NCBI GenBank assembly: GCA_910584125.1
Contig: CAJTXU010000003.1
Span: forward strand, 51,137-115,136
Length of the DNA: 64,000 nucleotides
Origin: an uncultured Muribaculaceae bacterium
GTDB lineage: Bacteria > Bacteroidota > Bacteroidia > Bacteroidales > Muribaculaceae
Reading direction: 5' to 3'
This document shows positions 36,412 through 44,994 of this stretch, piece after piece. The position numbers and the translations under genes are program-made. Every line of letters begins with the position of its first letter. Position 1 is the first letter of the stretch. The notes under the pieces are model-generated. The model did no database searches. It had not been told where the DNA came from and saw only the letters and a list, made by a program, of their open reading frames with translations.

Positions 36412-37209
36412 ATGAAAAAATCAATATTCAGCCTAATACTCATATTCATGGCAACGGCATTCGTCCAGGCCGAGCCGGTGGTCGACATCCACACGACGCT
36501 CGGCGACATAAAGGTCAAACTCTATGACGACACCCCCATCCATCGCGACAACTTCCTGAAGCTCGTGCGAGAGGGATATTACGACGGTGTCCTCTTCCAT
36601 CGCGTCATCAAGGACTTCATGATCCAGACCGGCGACCCCGGTTCGAAGACCGCCGATAGCACAGCGATGCTCGGAGGGGGCGACCCGTCGTACACTCTCG
36701 AGGCGGAGATCAGATATCCGGCCCACTATCACAAGCGCGGAGCACTCGCCGCGGCACGCACCGCCGACCAGGTGAACCCCGAGCGCCGCAGCTCGGGCTC
36801 GCAGTTCTATATCGTCACCGGCGAGAAGCAGTCGGAGCGCGCGCTCGACATGATGGCCCAGCGCGCCAACCACGAGCGCAAGCAGGCATATTTCAACAAC
36901 CTCGCCAAGGAGAACATCGACAGTATCCGCCAGCTCCAGAAAGCAGGCGACCGCGAGGGCCTCGAGGCCCTGAGGCTCAGCCTCGCCGAGAAGACCGAGG
37001 CCGCCGTCAAAGATGAGCCGATACCCGAGGAAATGAGGCAGACATACATCAACGAAGGCGGCACGCCACATCTCGACGGACAGTATACGGTGTTCGGAGA
37101 GGTGATCGAGGGCATGGATGTCGTAGATAAAATCCAGAACGTCGAGACCGGACGAGCCGACCGCCCGCGTCAGGACGTGCGTGTCATCTCGATGAAAATA
37201 GAGGAATGA
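36412..37209 (+). CDS. Secreted cyclophilin-type peptidyl-prolyl isomerase
   Basis: 265 residues. Signal peptide MKKSIFSLILIFMATAFVQA places it outside the inner membrane. The cyclophilin core is split: N-terminal part with FHRVIKDFMIQTGDP (catalytic Arg and Phe region) and SSGSQFYIV, then a helical insert of about 70 residues (RANHERKQAYFNNLAKEN onward), then the C-terminal DGQYTVFGEVIEGMDVVD. Such inserts are common in Bacteroidetes periplasmic cyclophilins. It would speed proline isomerisation during folding of exported proteins. Confidence 0.94.
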   Translation: MKKSIFSLILIFMATAFVQAEPVVDIHTTLGDIKVKLYDDTPIHRDNFLKLVREGYYDGVLFHRVIKDFMIQTGDPGSKTADSTAMLGGGDPSYTLEAEIRYPAHYHKRGALAAARTADQVNPERRSSGSQFYIVTGEKQSERALDMMAQRANHERKQAYFNNLAKENIDSIRQLQKAGDREGLEALRLSLAEKTEAAVKDEPIPEEMRQTYINEGGTPHLDGQYTVFGEVIEGMDVVDKIQNVETGRADRPRQDVRVISMKIEE

Positions 37210-37218
37210 CTATACCTG

Positions 37219-37252
37219 CAGAGGCCCGGACTCCCGGGCCTCTGACCTTTCT
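37219..37252 (+). terminator. Intrinsic terminator after the cyclophilin gene
   Basis: CAGAGGCCCGG, loop ACTC, CCGGGCCTCTG (11 perfect pairs), followed by a pyrimidine-rich ACCTTTCTT. Confidence 0.8.
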
Positions 37253-37345
37253 TAAACTTGCCTTAGGATATACAGCCCACTTCAGAATCGACAATACTCA
37301 AATCCACATATTAACTAAACCAACTAACCTAACAAACTAAGATTT

Positions 37346-39103
37346 ATGATCAAGTCACAGATCAAGGCGGTGCTGCTATCGGCGGCGACCATTGCCTTGG
37401 CCGGATGTGTCGACGACAATTATGACTTGTCGAACGTCGATACGACAACGCGCATCAACGTCAACGACCTGGTGCTTCCGGTCAACATCGACCCCATTCG
37501 TCTTGGCGATGTCATCTCTTTCGACGAAAACAGCAAGATTCAGCCCGTCACGATGGGCGGCAAGGAATTCTACGCCCTCGTGCAGGGAGGCGAATTCTCA
37601 TCTGAGACCATCAGCATCTCCGATGTCAGGGCCACACCGACCCCCATCAACCCGACGCGCGAGACGCTGAGACGTCTTGTCGCGCCCGAGTCTGTCGCGA
37701 CACGGGCGGCGGCGGTCGAATTCAGATATCCCATCGTCGAGATCGGCAACGATTTCTCCTACAGGTCGTTCAACATCGACGAGGCCATCGTCTCGCTCGA
37801 CCGCATCACCACCGCGCCCTTCGAGTTCAAGCTCAATCTCCAGATTGAGGACCCGCACCATGCCATAGCCGGCATGACGTTCACCGACCTCGTGATCCGC
37901 GCGCCCAAGGGGCTTACGGCCACGCCGAGCACCGGCACCTACGACCCCGCGACCGGTCTATGGCGAATCCCGCGTGTCGATGTGGTGGGCAACCATGCCG
38001 ACATATCGCTGCGCGCCACCGGCGTCGATATGGTGACCGCCGGAGTCTCCATCCTGCCCGACCGCTCGCTAGACTTCAACAGCGAGTTCCGTATCCAGAC
38101 CGGATATGTAGACATCGAGCCTCTGCGACCCGATTTCCCCGATGAGGTTATGCTCGTCATCAGCTACGGTCTGTCGGACTTCGAGGTGCGCACGTTCGAC
38201 GGCCAGATCCAGTATACTCTCGACGGCATCGACATCGCGCCTGTCACGCTCACCGACATCCCCGATTTCCTCGCCGGCGACGAGACCGACATACATATCG
38301 CCAACCCGCAGATATATCTGCAGATCAACAACCCGGTGGCGGGCGTTCCCCTCGACCTGCGCAGCGGCATGACGCTCACGGCGTGCCGCGACGGCGAGCC
38401 CGACCTTCCCTTCACGCTCGACGCCCCTATCGACATACTGAGCCGCAAGGCCGCCGACGGCCTCTACAACTTCGTTCTCTCGCCCTCTGACAAGGACCTG
38501 AACGTACCCGACAAGTTCGCCCAGGGTCTCGACTGGCACCGGTTCTCGACGCTCGGCTCGCTTCTGGCCACGCCTGCTTCGTGGACGCGCAAGGGCCTGC
38601 CCGACCGCATCGAGATCACCCTGCCCGGCGCCGGAGTGCCGCAGCAGAGAGTCACCGGCTTCACGCTGCCCCGCACGTTCGAGGCCGCCCACGGCGAGTA
38701 TGAGCTCATAGCGCCCCTCGCGCTCAACGACGGCTCGAAGGTAATCTATACCGAAGTTCGCGACGGCTGGAGCGACGACGACCTCGACCATCTCACCGTG
38801 ACCACACTCAAGCTCACGGCCCATGCGGTCAACAATTGCCCCGTCGGCCTGCAGCTCACCGTATATCCCATCGACACCGACGGCAACACCATCGACGCCA
38901 AGGTGGAGAGCAACAGACTTGAACCTAATTCGGAAACGGAGCTCACCATCGAGCTGACGGGCGAAGTGCGCCATCTCGACGGCATCCGGCTCGTGGCCGT
39001 GCTCGAAGGCGGAACCGACGACACGCCCCTTTCTCCCGAACAGACACTCACACTCACCGACATCCGCGCCAGAGTGAGCGGCTATTACGAAAAAGAATTC
39101 TAA
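37346..39103 (+). CDS. Large lipoprotein of unknown function
   Basis: 585 residues. Lipobox IALAGC with Cys21, then an acidic VDDNYDLSNVD stretch typical of Bacteroidetes surface-exported lipoproteins. The body looks mostly beta-stranded with repeated D-x-D/T segments and no known catalytic motif. Seen only as an uncharacterised Bacteroidales family. The DUF5723 gene starts 21 bases later, so the two likely form one unit, possibly a surface lipoprotein with its outer-membrane partner. Confidence 0.85.
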   Translation: MIKSQIKAVLLSAATIALAGCVDDNYDLSNVDTTTRINVNDLVLPVNIDPIRLGDVISFDENSKIQPVTMGGKEFYALVQGGEFSSETISISDVRATPTPINPTRETLRRLVAPESVATRAAAVEFRYPIVEIGNDFSYRSFNIDEAIVSLDRITTAPFEFKLNLQIEDPHHAIAGMTFTDLVIRAPKGLTATPSTGTYDPATGLWRIPRVDVVGNHADISLRATGVDMVTAGVSILPDRSLDFNSEFRIQTGYVDIEPLRPDFPDEVMLVISYGLSDFEVRTFDGQIQYTLDGIDIAPVTLTDIPDFLAGDETDIHIANPQIYLQINNPVAGVPLDLRSGMTLTACRDGEPDLPFTLDAPIDILSRKAADGLYNFVLSPSDKDLNVPDKFAQGLDWHRFSTLGSLLATPASWTRKGLPDRIEITLPGAGVPQQRVTGFTLPRTFEAAHGEYELIAPLALNDGSKVIYTEVRDGWSDDDLDHLTVTTLKLTAHAVNNCPVGLQLTVYPIDTDGNTIDAKVESNRLEPNSETELTIELTGEVRHLDGIRLVAVLEGGTDDTPLSPEQTLTLTDIRARVSGYYEKEF

Positions 39104-39124
39104 CCTTCCGAATCAGGCTAAACA

Positions 39125-40501
39125 ATGAAAACCATCATAAAGAGAATGGCCGTCGCGACGGCCGTCGCCTCCGTGTCGCTCTGCGCCGGAGCGCAGAACA
39201 CCAACTCGGGATATTTCCTCGACAACTATACCTACCGCTACCAGCTCAACCCCGCGTTCGGCAACGACTCGAAGTTCGTGTCCATCCCCGCGCTGGGCGG
39301 TCTGAACTTCGCGATGCGCGGCAACCTGCACGTCAGTGACATCTTCAGAGTGGTCAACGGCCGCACCGTGCTCTTCACCAATCCCGAGGTGCCCGCCTCG
39401 GTGCTCGGTGACTTCCAGGACAACAACCGCATCGGCGCCGACATAAAGGTCAACCTGCTCTCGGGCGGCTTCAAAGCCTGGGGCGGCTACAACACCGTGT
39501 CGATCAACGCCCGCGCCGACGTGCACGCCGGCATCCCATACAGTCTCTTCGACCTCGCCAAGAACGGCGTCAGCAACACCACCTACGATATCCGCGACGT
39601 CAACGTTGAGGCCAACGGTTATGCCGAGCTGGCGTTCAACCACTCGCGCGACATCCCTCAGGTGCCCGGTCTGCGCGCCGGAGCCGCCGTCAAGTTCCTC
39701 ATCGGACTGGCCAGCTTCAAGACAGACCTGCGCCGCGCCGACATCACCCTGGGCGAGGACGCATGGACCGGCACGACCGACGGCGACATCTACGCCAACA
39801 TCGGCGGTTTCCAGTACGAGACCAAACTCAACGACAGCGGCAATCCCTACGTGTCGGGCATGAACATGGACGGCGACGGATCGGTCGGCCCCAACGGATT
39901 CGGCATGGCGTTCGATCTCGGCGCCACCTACAGCTGGCGCGACTTCAACTTCTCGTTCGCCATGCTCGACATGGGCTGGGTGTCGTATTTCAATACCAAG
40001 AAGGCCACGACCGGCGGCCCGCGCTCGATCTGCACCGACGACTACATCTTTAATGCCGACGATGACGCCTCCAACAGTTTCGAGCAGGAATGGGACCGAC
40101 TCAGCGACGACCTCGCCCAGCTGTATGAGCTCAGCGACGCCGGCGACGCCGGCACGCGCAACGTGGCCCTCGGCGCCACGATGAACATCGGCGTCGACTA
40201 CACGCTGCCATACTACCGCCGTCTGCATTTCGGCCTTCTCAGCTCGTCGCGCTTCGTCAAGGGATTCACCTGGAGCGAGGTGCGCATATCGGCCAACGTC
40301 AATCCCGTCGACTGCTTCTCGGCCGACGCCAACGTGGCGTTCGGCACGTTCGGCACGTCGTTCGGATGGCTGCTCAACTTCTATCACAAGGGATTCAACA
40401 TCTTCCTTGGCATGGACCATACGCTCGGCAAACTCTCGAAAGAGGGAGTGCCCCTGAGCTCGAACGCATCGGTAAATTTCGGCATAAACGTGCCGTTCTG
40501 A
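39125..40501 (+). CDS. DUF5723 family outer membrane protein
   Basis: 458 residues. Signal peptide (VASVSLCAGAQN) and then a start resembling PorP/SprF-type barrels (FLDNYTYRYQLNPAFGND). Alternating strands with frequent Phe/Gly, and a C-terminus ending in NVPF with a terminal aromatic residue, as expected for a beta-barrel inserted by BAM. The function of DUF5723 is unknown. Partner of the preceding lipoprotein by position. Confidence 0.88.
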   Translation: MKTIIKRMAVATAVASVSLCAGAQNTNSGYFLDNYTYRYQLNPAFGNDSKFVSIPALGGLNFAMRGNLHVSDIFRVVNGRTVLFTNPEVPASVLGDFQDNNRIGADIKVNLLSGGFKAWGGYNTVSINARADVHAGIPYSLFDLAKNGVSNTTYDIRDVNVEANGYAELAFNHSRDIPQVPGLRAGAAVKFLIGLASFKTDLRRADITLGEDAWTGTTDGDIYANIGGFQYETKLNDSGNPYVSGMNMDGDGSVGPNGFGMAFDLGATYSWRDFNFSFAMLDMGWVSYFNTKKATTGGPRSICTDDYIFNADDDASNSFEQEWDRLSDDLAQLYELSDAGDAGTRNVALGATMNIGVDYTLPYYRRLHFGLLSSSRFVKGFTWSEVRISANVNPVDCFSADANVAFGTFGTSFGWLLNFYHKGFNIFLGMDHTLGKLSKEGVPLSSNASVNFGINVPF

Positions 40502-40552
40502 CGCTGAAACAGCGCTGGCAAGCCCAAAAAATGACAAAAGATTGGCCCTCGG

Positions 40553-40584
40553 CTTGGTGGAGTCAATAAAATGTTATATATTTG
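40553..40584 (+). promoter_or_regulatory. Promoter of the DUF349 gene
   Basis: CTTG (40553-40556), 20-base spacer, TATATTTG (40577-40584). It overlaps the in-frame TTG at 40582 and so fixes the protein start downstream, at 40675. Confidence 0.7.
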
Positions 40585-40674
40585 GCAAATATTTCGGAAC
40601 GGGAATCCGCGGGAGCCGTCATTGCGGCTCTCCGCGGTGCTTCCCAACGTGAAACACATAAGCAGAAAGCAAAC

Positions 40675-42621
40675 ATGAATGAGCTTGAAAAAGCAGGCTG
40701 CGAACAGGAGCCTGTAACCCCCTCGCCCGAAGTGGCGGAAACAAACAAGGAATGTGTGGAGGAATCGTCTCCGGCAATGGATCTTGAGAACGTGGCCGAC
40801 ATCCAGCAGGCCGCCGAGGCGGCAGATGTATGCGCCGAGACCGAGAGTCCGGCCCTCGACATCGAGGCGGTGGCCGACGCCGCTGACGACGAGGCGAGAG
40901 AAGACGCCCGCAGGATCCACAGCATGACGAAAGAGGAACTCCGCGACACACTCAAGGAAATCCTCGACGCCGACAATATGGAGGCGCACAAGGAGGTCAC
41001 CGCAATCAAGCAGGCCTTCTTCAACATCAAGAATCGCGAGAACCTTGAGGCTCTCGACAGATATGTCGAGGAAGGCAACGACCCGGCGACATTCTCGGCG
41101 CAGCCCGACGAGGTCGAGAACGAGCTCAAGACGCTTTATGCTGAATTCAAAGAGCGCCGCGCCGCCTATATCGCGGCCGACGAAGAGAAACGCGCGCGCA
41201 ATCTCGAGAAGAAACAGGAAATCCTGACCCGCATGGAGGAGATCGCCGGCGATATCGACAATGTCAACACGAAATTCCCCGAGTTCCAGCAGCTGCAGCA
41301 GGACTTCAAGGCTATCAAGGAGGTTCCGGCCACGGCCGAGACCGAGGTCTGGAAGCAGTTCCAGAACGTTGTGGAGCGTTTTTACGACAACCTGAAGATC
41401 AACAAGGAGCTCCGCGATTTCGACTTCCGTCGCAATCTCGACGCCAAGCGCGCCCTGATTGACGAGGCCAAGGCTCTCGAGAAGCTGAGCGACCCCATCG
41501 CCGCGTTCCGCGCCCTCCAGGGGCTGCACGACCAGTGGCGCGCCATCGGCCCCGTGGCCAAGGATATCCGCGAGAGCCTCTGGGATGAGTTCAAGGAGGC
41601 TTCGACTGTGATCAACAAGCGCCATCAGGAGTATTTCGAACAGCGTAAGGCCGCCGAACAGGCCAACGAGGAGGCGAAGACAGCTCTCTGCGAGGAAATC
41701 GAGACAATCAGCCTCGACGACATGAAGTCGTTCGCCGACTGGAACGCCGCCACCGACCGCATCATCGCCCTGCAGAAGAAGTGGAAGGAATACGGCTTCG
41801 CCTCGCGCAAGGCCAACGCCTCGCTCTACAACCGCTTCCGCAAGGCGTGCGACGCCTTCTTCGAAGCAAAGACGGCTTACTTCCAGCGCACCAAGGACGA
41901 GCTCAACGAGAATCTCGCCAAGAAGACGGCCCTCTGCGAGAAAGCCGAGGCCCTGAAGGCTACCGACGACGTCAAGAAGGCCACCGAGGAGGTGATGAAG
42001 CTCCAGGCCGAATGGAAGAGCATAGGCAGCGTGCCCCGCAAGCAGAGCGACGCGCTGTGGCAGCGCTTCACAATGGCCTGCAACTATTTCTTCGACGAGC
42101 GCAAGCGCCAGAGCAAGGAGCGTCATCGCGAGGAAGTGGAGAATCTTGAGAAGAAACGCGCCGTCATCGCGAGCCTCAAGGCCCTCCCGCTCGACGGCGA
42201 CCGCGCCGAGGTGATGCCCCGCGTCAAGGAGCTCCAGGCCGAGTGGCAGACAATCGGGTTCGTTCCCTTCAAGATGAAAGACAAGATCTTCGCCGAATAC
42301 CGCGAGGTGTGCGACAATCTCTACAACACCTACAACCAGCGCCAGTCGCGCGAACGCATGGCTTCGTTCAAGAGCCGCGTTTCCGAGATCAAGGGCGACG
42401 GCAGCAAGGTGTCGCGTGAGAAAGACCGCCTGATGCGCGTATGCGAGAGCCGCCGTAACGAACTGAAGACCATCGAGAACAACATGGGATTCTTCAGCGT
42501 CAAGTCTTCGGCCGGCAACTCGATGGTGCGCGACATGGAGAACAAGATCAAGCGCCTCAAGGAGGACATCAAGGAGCTTGAGGAGAAGATTGCTCTTCTC
42601 GACAAGACAGAAGAGGCTTAA
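40675..42621 (+). CDS. DUF349 repeat protein
   Basis: 648 residues from ATG 40675. After an acidic N-terminal 100 residues, several repeats of the DUF349 helical unit follow, each with a W-K-x-[IY] core (LHDQWRAIGPVAKDI, LQKKWKEYGFASRK, LQAEWKSIGSVPRKQ, LQAEWQTIGFVPFKMKD). The end is a coiled coil (MENKIKRLKEDIKELEEKI). The family is common in Bacteroidetes; its role is not established. Cytoplasmic. Single gene with its own promoter and a GC-rich hairpin after it. Confidence 0.92.
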   Translation: MNELEKAGCEQEPVTPSPEVAETNKECVEESSPAMDLENVADIQQAAEAADVCAETESPALDIEAVADAADDEAREDARRIHSMTKEELRDTLKEILDADNMEAHKEVTAIKQAFFNIKNRENLEALDRYVEEGNDPATFSAQPDEVENELKTLYAEFKERRAAYIAADEEKRARNLEKKQEILTRMEEIAGDIDNVNTKFPEFQQLQQDFKAIKEVPATAETEVWKQFQNVVERFYDNLKINKELRDFDFRRNLDAKRALIDEAKALEKLSDPIAAFRALQGLHDQWRAIGPVAKDIRESLWDEFKEASTVINKRHQEYFEQRKAAEQANEEAKTALCEEIETISLDDMKSFADWNAATDRIIALQKKWKEYGFASRKANASLYNRFRKACDAFFEAKTAYFQRTKDELNENLAKKTALCEKAEALKATDDVKKATEEVMKLQAEWKSIGSVPRKQSDALWQRFTMACNYFFDERKRQSKERHREEVENLEKKRAVIASLKALPLDGDRAEVMPRVKELQAEWQTIGFVPFKMKDKIFAEYREVCDNLYNTYNQRQSRERMASFKSRVSEIKGDGSKVSREKDRLMRVCESRRNELKTIENNMGFFSVKSSAGNSMVRDMENKIKRLKEDIKELEEKIALLDKTEEA

Positions 42622-42644
42622 GGTCTCTAAGGTCTCTAAGGACT
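42621..42644. repeat. Short AGGTCTCTA direct repeat
   Basis: AGGTCTCTA occurs twice in tandem with a third partial copy, right after the DUF349 stop. A related AAGGTCTTTAAGG lies near 28047. Confidence 0.6.
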
Positions 42645-42673
42645 ACGATATTCAGATTATTAGTCATATGGTT

Positions 42674-42705
42674 GGCGCGGGCTGTTTGGCCCGCGCCTCC
42701 GCTTT
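42674..42705 (+). terminator. Hairpin terminator after the DUF349 gene
   Basis: GGCGCGGGC, loop TGTTTG, GCCCGCGCC (9 perfect pairs) followed by TCCGCTTT; the U-run is poor. Confidence 0.65.
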
Positions 42706-42797
42706 ATCAACAAACATCAAACCTTATTATCAACAAACATCAAATTCTATTATCAACAGGCATCAAATTTTATTATCAACAAACATCAAATTTTGTG
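42706..42797. repeat. Four tandem 23-bp repeats with a DnaA-box-like core
   Basis: Four units start at 42706, 42729, 42752 and 42775. Each holds TTATCAACA (one base from the DnaA consensus TTATCCACA) followed by a conserved CATCAAA. The run sits between a terminator and the Sel1-repeat gene. Head-to-tail units without spacers exclude CRISPR. Replication protein binding is a guess; a regulator array is equally possible. Confidence 0.85.
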
Positions 42798-42887
42798 AAA
42801 CTTTGCCAATCCAGGCCCTGGCTTCAATAAAACGGCGTCTCTGTCCGTTTAAACTGAAGTATCCTTAATCAGGTTGAGAATAGTAAG

Positions 42888-43646
42888 ATGAAAATAAAGC
42901 ATATCTTGATATCCGCCGTCATGGCGTTGCCCTGTCTTTATGCCGCCGCAAAGGTGGAGACGAATCCCCAGCCCATAGTATCCGAATCAGATTTCACCGC
43001 CAACATCGAGAAGGCCGAGGCCGGCGAACCTGCGGCCGCGCGCATCATAGGCGACTGCTATCTGACAGGCACGGGCGTGTCGAGAGATGTCAACAAGGCG
43101 TGGCGCTGGTATTCGAAGGCGGCGGGCAAGCAGGATCTTGAAGCACGCTACCGTATAGCCTGCCTCTATCGCGACGGCATCGGCGTGAAACAGAATGACC
43201 GCGAGGCGGCCTATTGGTTCGGGCGTGCCGCCAACAACGGCCATCCGCTCGCGTTGCTCAACATCGCCGACTGCTATATCGAGGGTCGCGGCATCCAGCG
43301 TGACGACCGCATCGCGGCCGAGGACTTCTGGCGCGCGGCCGACCGCGGAGTCCCTGAAGCCGCATACCGCATCGGTCTGATGCTCCGCGATGGGGTTGGC
43401 CTCTCGCAAGACAAGTCCATGGCCCTCAAATTCCTGCGTCAGGCCGCCGAATCAAATTATGGCGACGCAGAACTCCTCGCGCAGTTTCTCGAGCAGGAAG
43501 GTGTCAAGTTGCCTGTCAAGCATCAGGCGTCAGCCAAAAAGAGCAGCGCCTCGACCAAAAAGAGCGGCGTAAGCAAGAAGTCCGGCTCCAGGAAGTCCCA
43601 CTCCAAGAGCCGTTCGGGTTCCGCCAAGAAATCGCGCCGCAGATAA
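42888..43646 (+). CDS. Sel1-like repeat protein, secreted
   Basis: 252 residues. Signal peptide ISAVMALPCLYAAAK. Residues about 40-205 contain four Sel1-like repeats (AARIIGDCYLTGTGVSRDVN, ARYRIACLYRDGIGVKQND, ALLNIADCYIEGRGIQRDD, AAYRIGLMLRDGVGLSQDK), which form helical scaffolds for protein binding. The last 35 residues are a Ser/Lys-rich disordered tail. 20 bases before serB, so possibly cotranscribed. Confidence 0.92.
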   Translation: MKIKHILISAVMALPCLYAAAKVETNPQPIVSESDFTANIEKAEAGEPAAARIIGDCYLTGTGVSRDVNKAWRWYSKAAGKQDLEARYRIACLYRDGIGVKQNDREAAYWFGRAANNGHPLALLNIADCYIEGRGIQRDDRIAAEDFWRAADRGVPEAAYRIGLMLRDGVGLSQDKSMALKFLRQAAESNYGDAELLAQFLEQEGVKLPVKHQASAKKSSASTKKSGVSKKSGSRKSHSKSRSGSAKKSRRR

Positions 43647-43666
43647 CACCATATAAAGCAACCACT

Positions 43667-44884
43667 ATGACTGAACTTATATTGCTCAACATATCGGGCA
43701 CCGACCGCAGCGGCATCACAGCCAGCCTCACCGAAGTGCTCGCCAACAACGACGCCAAGATTCTTGACATCGGACAGGCCGACATACACCACACACTCTC
43801 GCTCGGCATACTCATCAAGACCGACAGCTCGCGCAGCGGCGAGATTCTGAAGCAGCTTCTCTTCAAGACACGCGACCTCAACGTGCAGGTGCATTTCGAC
43901 CTCGTGTCGGAAAGCGACTACAACGATTGGGTGTCGCGTCAGGGCAAGAACCGCTACATCGTCACGATACTCGGCCGCGAGATCACCGCCCGTCAGATTG
44001 CCGAGGTCGCCAAGATCATATCCGCGCAAGGTCTCAACATCGAGACCATCACGCGCCTCACCGGACGAATGCCGCTCGACGAGACCGAGCAGCCCCTCAC
44101 CAAGGGGTGCATAGAGATGTCTGTGCGCGGTACGCCGCATGACCGTGTGGCCATGCAGTCGCAGTTCATGAACCTCGCCTCGTCGCTCAACTTCGACATT
44201 TCGCTGCAGGAAGACACGATATTCCGTCGCTCGCGCCGTCTGATATGTTTCGATATGGACTCCACGCTGATACGCACCGAGGTGATCGACGAGCTCGCCG
44301 ACCGCGCCGGAGTGGGCGATCAGGTCCGCGCCATAACCGAGTCGGCCATGCGAGGCGAGATAGACTTCTCCGAAAGCTTCAAGCGTCGCGTGGCCCTGCT
44401 CAAAGGTCTCGACGTCTCCGTGATGCAGGAAATCGCTGAAAATCTTCCCATCACCGAAGGCGTGGAGCGGATGATGAGCGTACTGAAACGCTCGGGCTAC
44501 AAGACGGCCATTCTCTCGGGCGGATTCACATATTTCGGCGAGTACCTGAAACGCCGTTTCGGCTTCGACTACGTCTATGCCAATGAGCTTGAGATCGGCG
44601 ACGACGGCAAGCTGACGGGGCGTTATGTGGGCGATATCGTCGACGGCAACCGCAAGAAGGAACTTCTCAAGCTGATAGCGCAGGTCGAGAACATCAACAT
44701 AGCGCAGACCATAGCCGTGGGCGACGGCGCCAACGACCTGCCCATGCTCTCCACGGCCGGTCTCGGCATCGCCTTCCACGCCAAGCCCAAGGTAAAGGCA
44801 GAGGCGTCGCAGAGCATATCGACGATAGGAATCGACGGAGTGCTCTATTTCCTCGGCTTCAAGGACTCGTATATGCAGGCATGA
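43667..44884 (+). CDS. serB: Phosphoserine phosphatase with N-terminal ACT domains
   Basis: 405 residues. Two ACT-like regulatory domains (about 1-80 and 95-175; the first starts LLNISGTDRSGITASL) precede the HAD phosphatase domain. The nucleophile motif FDMDSTLI is near 195-200 and motif III/IV VGDGANDLPML near 350. It hydrolyses phosphoserine, the last step of serine synthesis; ACT domains suggest feedback by serine. A perfect 18-bp terminator follows. Confidence 0.96.
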   Translation: MTELILLNISGTDRSGITASLTEVLANNDAKILDIGQADIHHTLSLGILIKTDSSRSGEILKQLLFKTRDLNVQVHFDLVSESDYNDWVSRQGKNRYIVTILGREITARQIAEVAKIISAQGLNIETITRLTGRMPLDETEQPLTKGCIEMSVRGTPHDRVAMQSQFMNLASSLNFDISLQEDTIFRRSRRLICFDMDSTLIRTEVIDELADRAGVGDQVRAITESAMRGEIDFSESFKRRVALLKGLDVSVMQEIAENLPITEGVERMMSVLKRSGYKTAILSGGFTYFGEYLKRRFGFDYVYANELEIGDDGKLTGRYVGDIVDGNRKKELLKLIAQVENINIAQTIAVGDGANDLPMLSTAGLGIAFHAKPKVKAEASQSISTIGIDGVLYFLGFKDSYMQA

Positions 44885-44923
44885 CGTCCCGCTGACAGAT
44901 GAATGCCTGAGGCTCCCCATACG

Positions 44924-44966
44924 ACAAGGAGGGCGGCGGAATTAACTTTTCCGCCGCCCTCCTTGT
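44924..44966. terminator. 18-bp perfect hairpin after serB
   Basis: 44924-44941 pairs fully with 44949-44966 around a TTAACTT loop; the core is GGAGGGCGGCGGAA. A short T-rich stretch follows. Confidence 0.85.
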
Positions 44967-44994
44967 TGTATTAGTAAACTATATCTACGAGACC

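Noticed and set aside
40582..40674. N-terminal extension of the DUF349 protein from TTG 40582
   Set aside because: The TTG lies inside the -7 promoter element, upstream of the expected transcription start; ATG 40675 is used.
42706..42797. CRISPR array
   Set aside because: The units are directly joined 23-bp repeats without unique spacers, and no cas genes are in the window.
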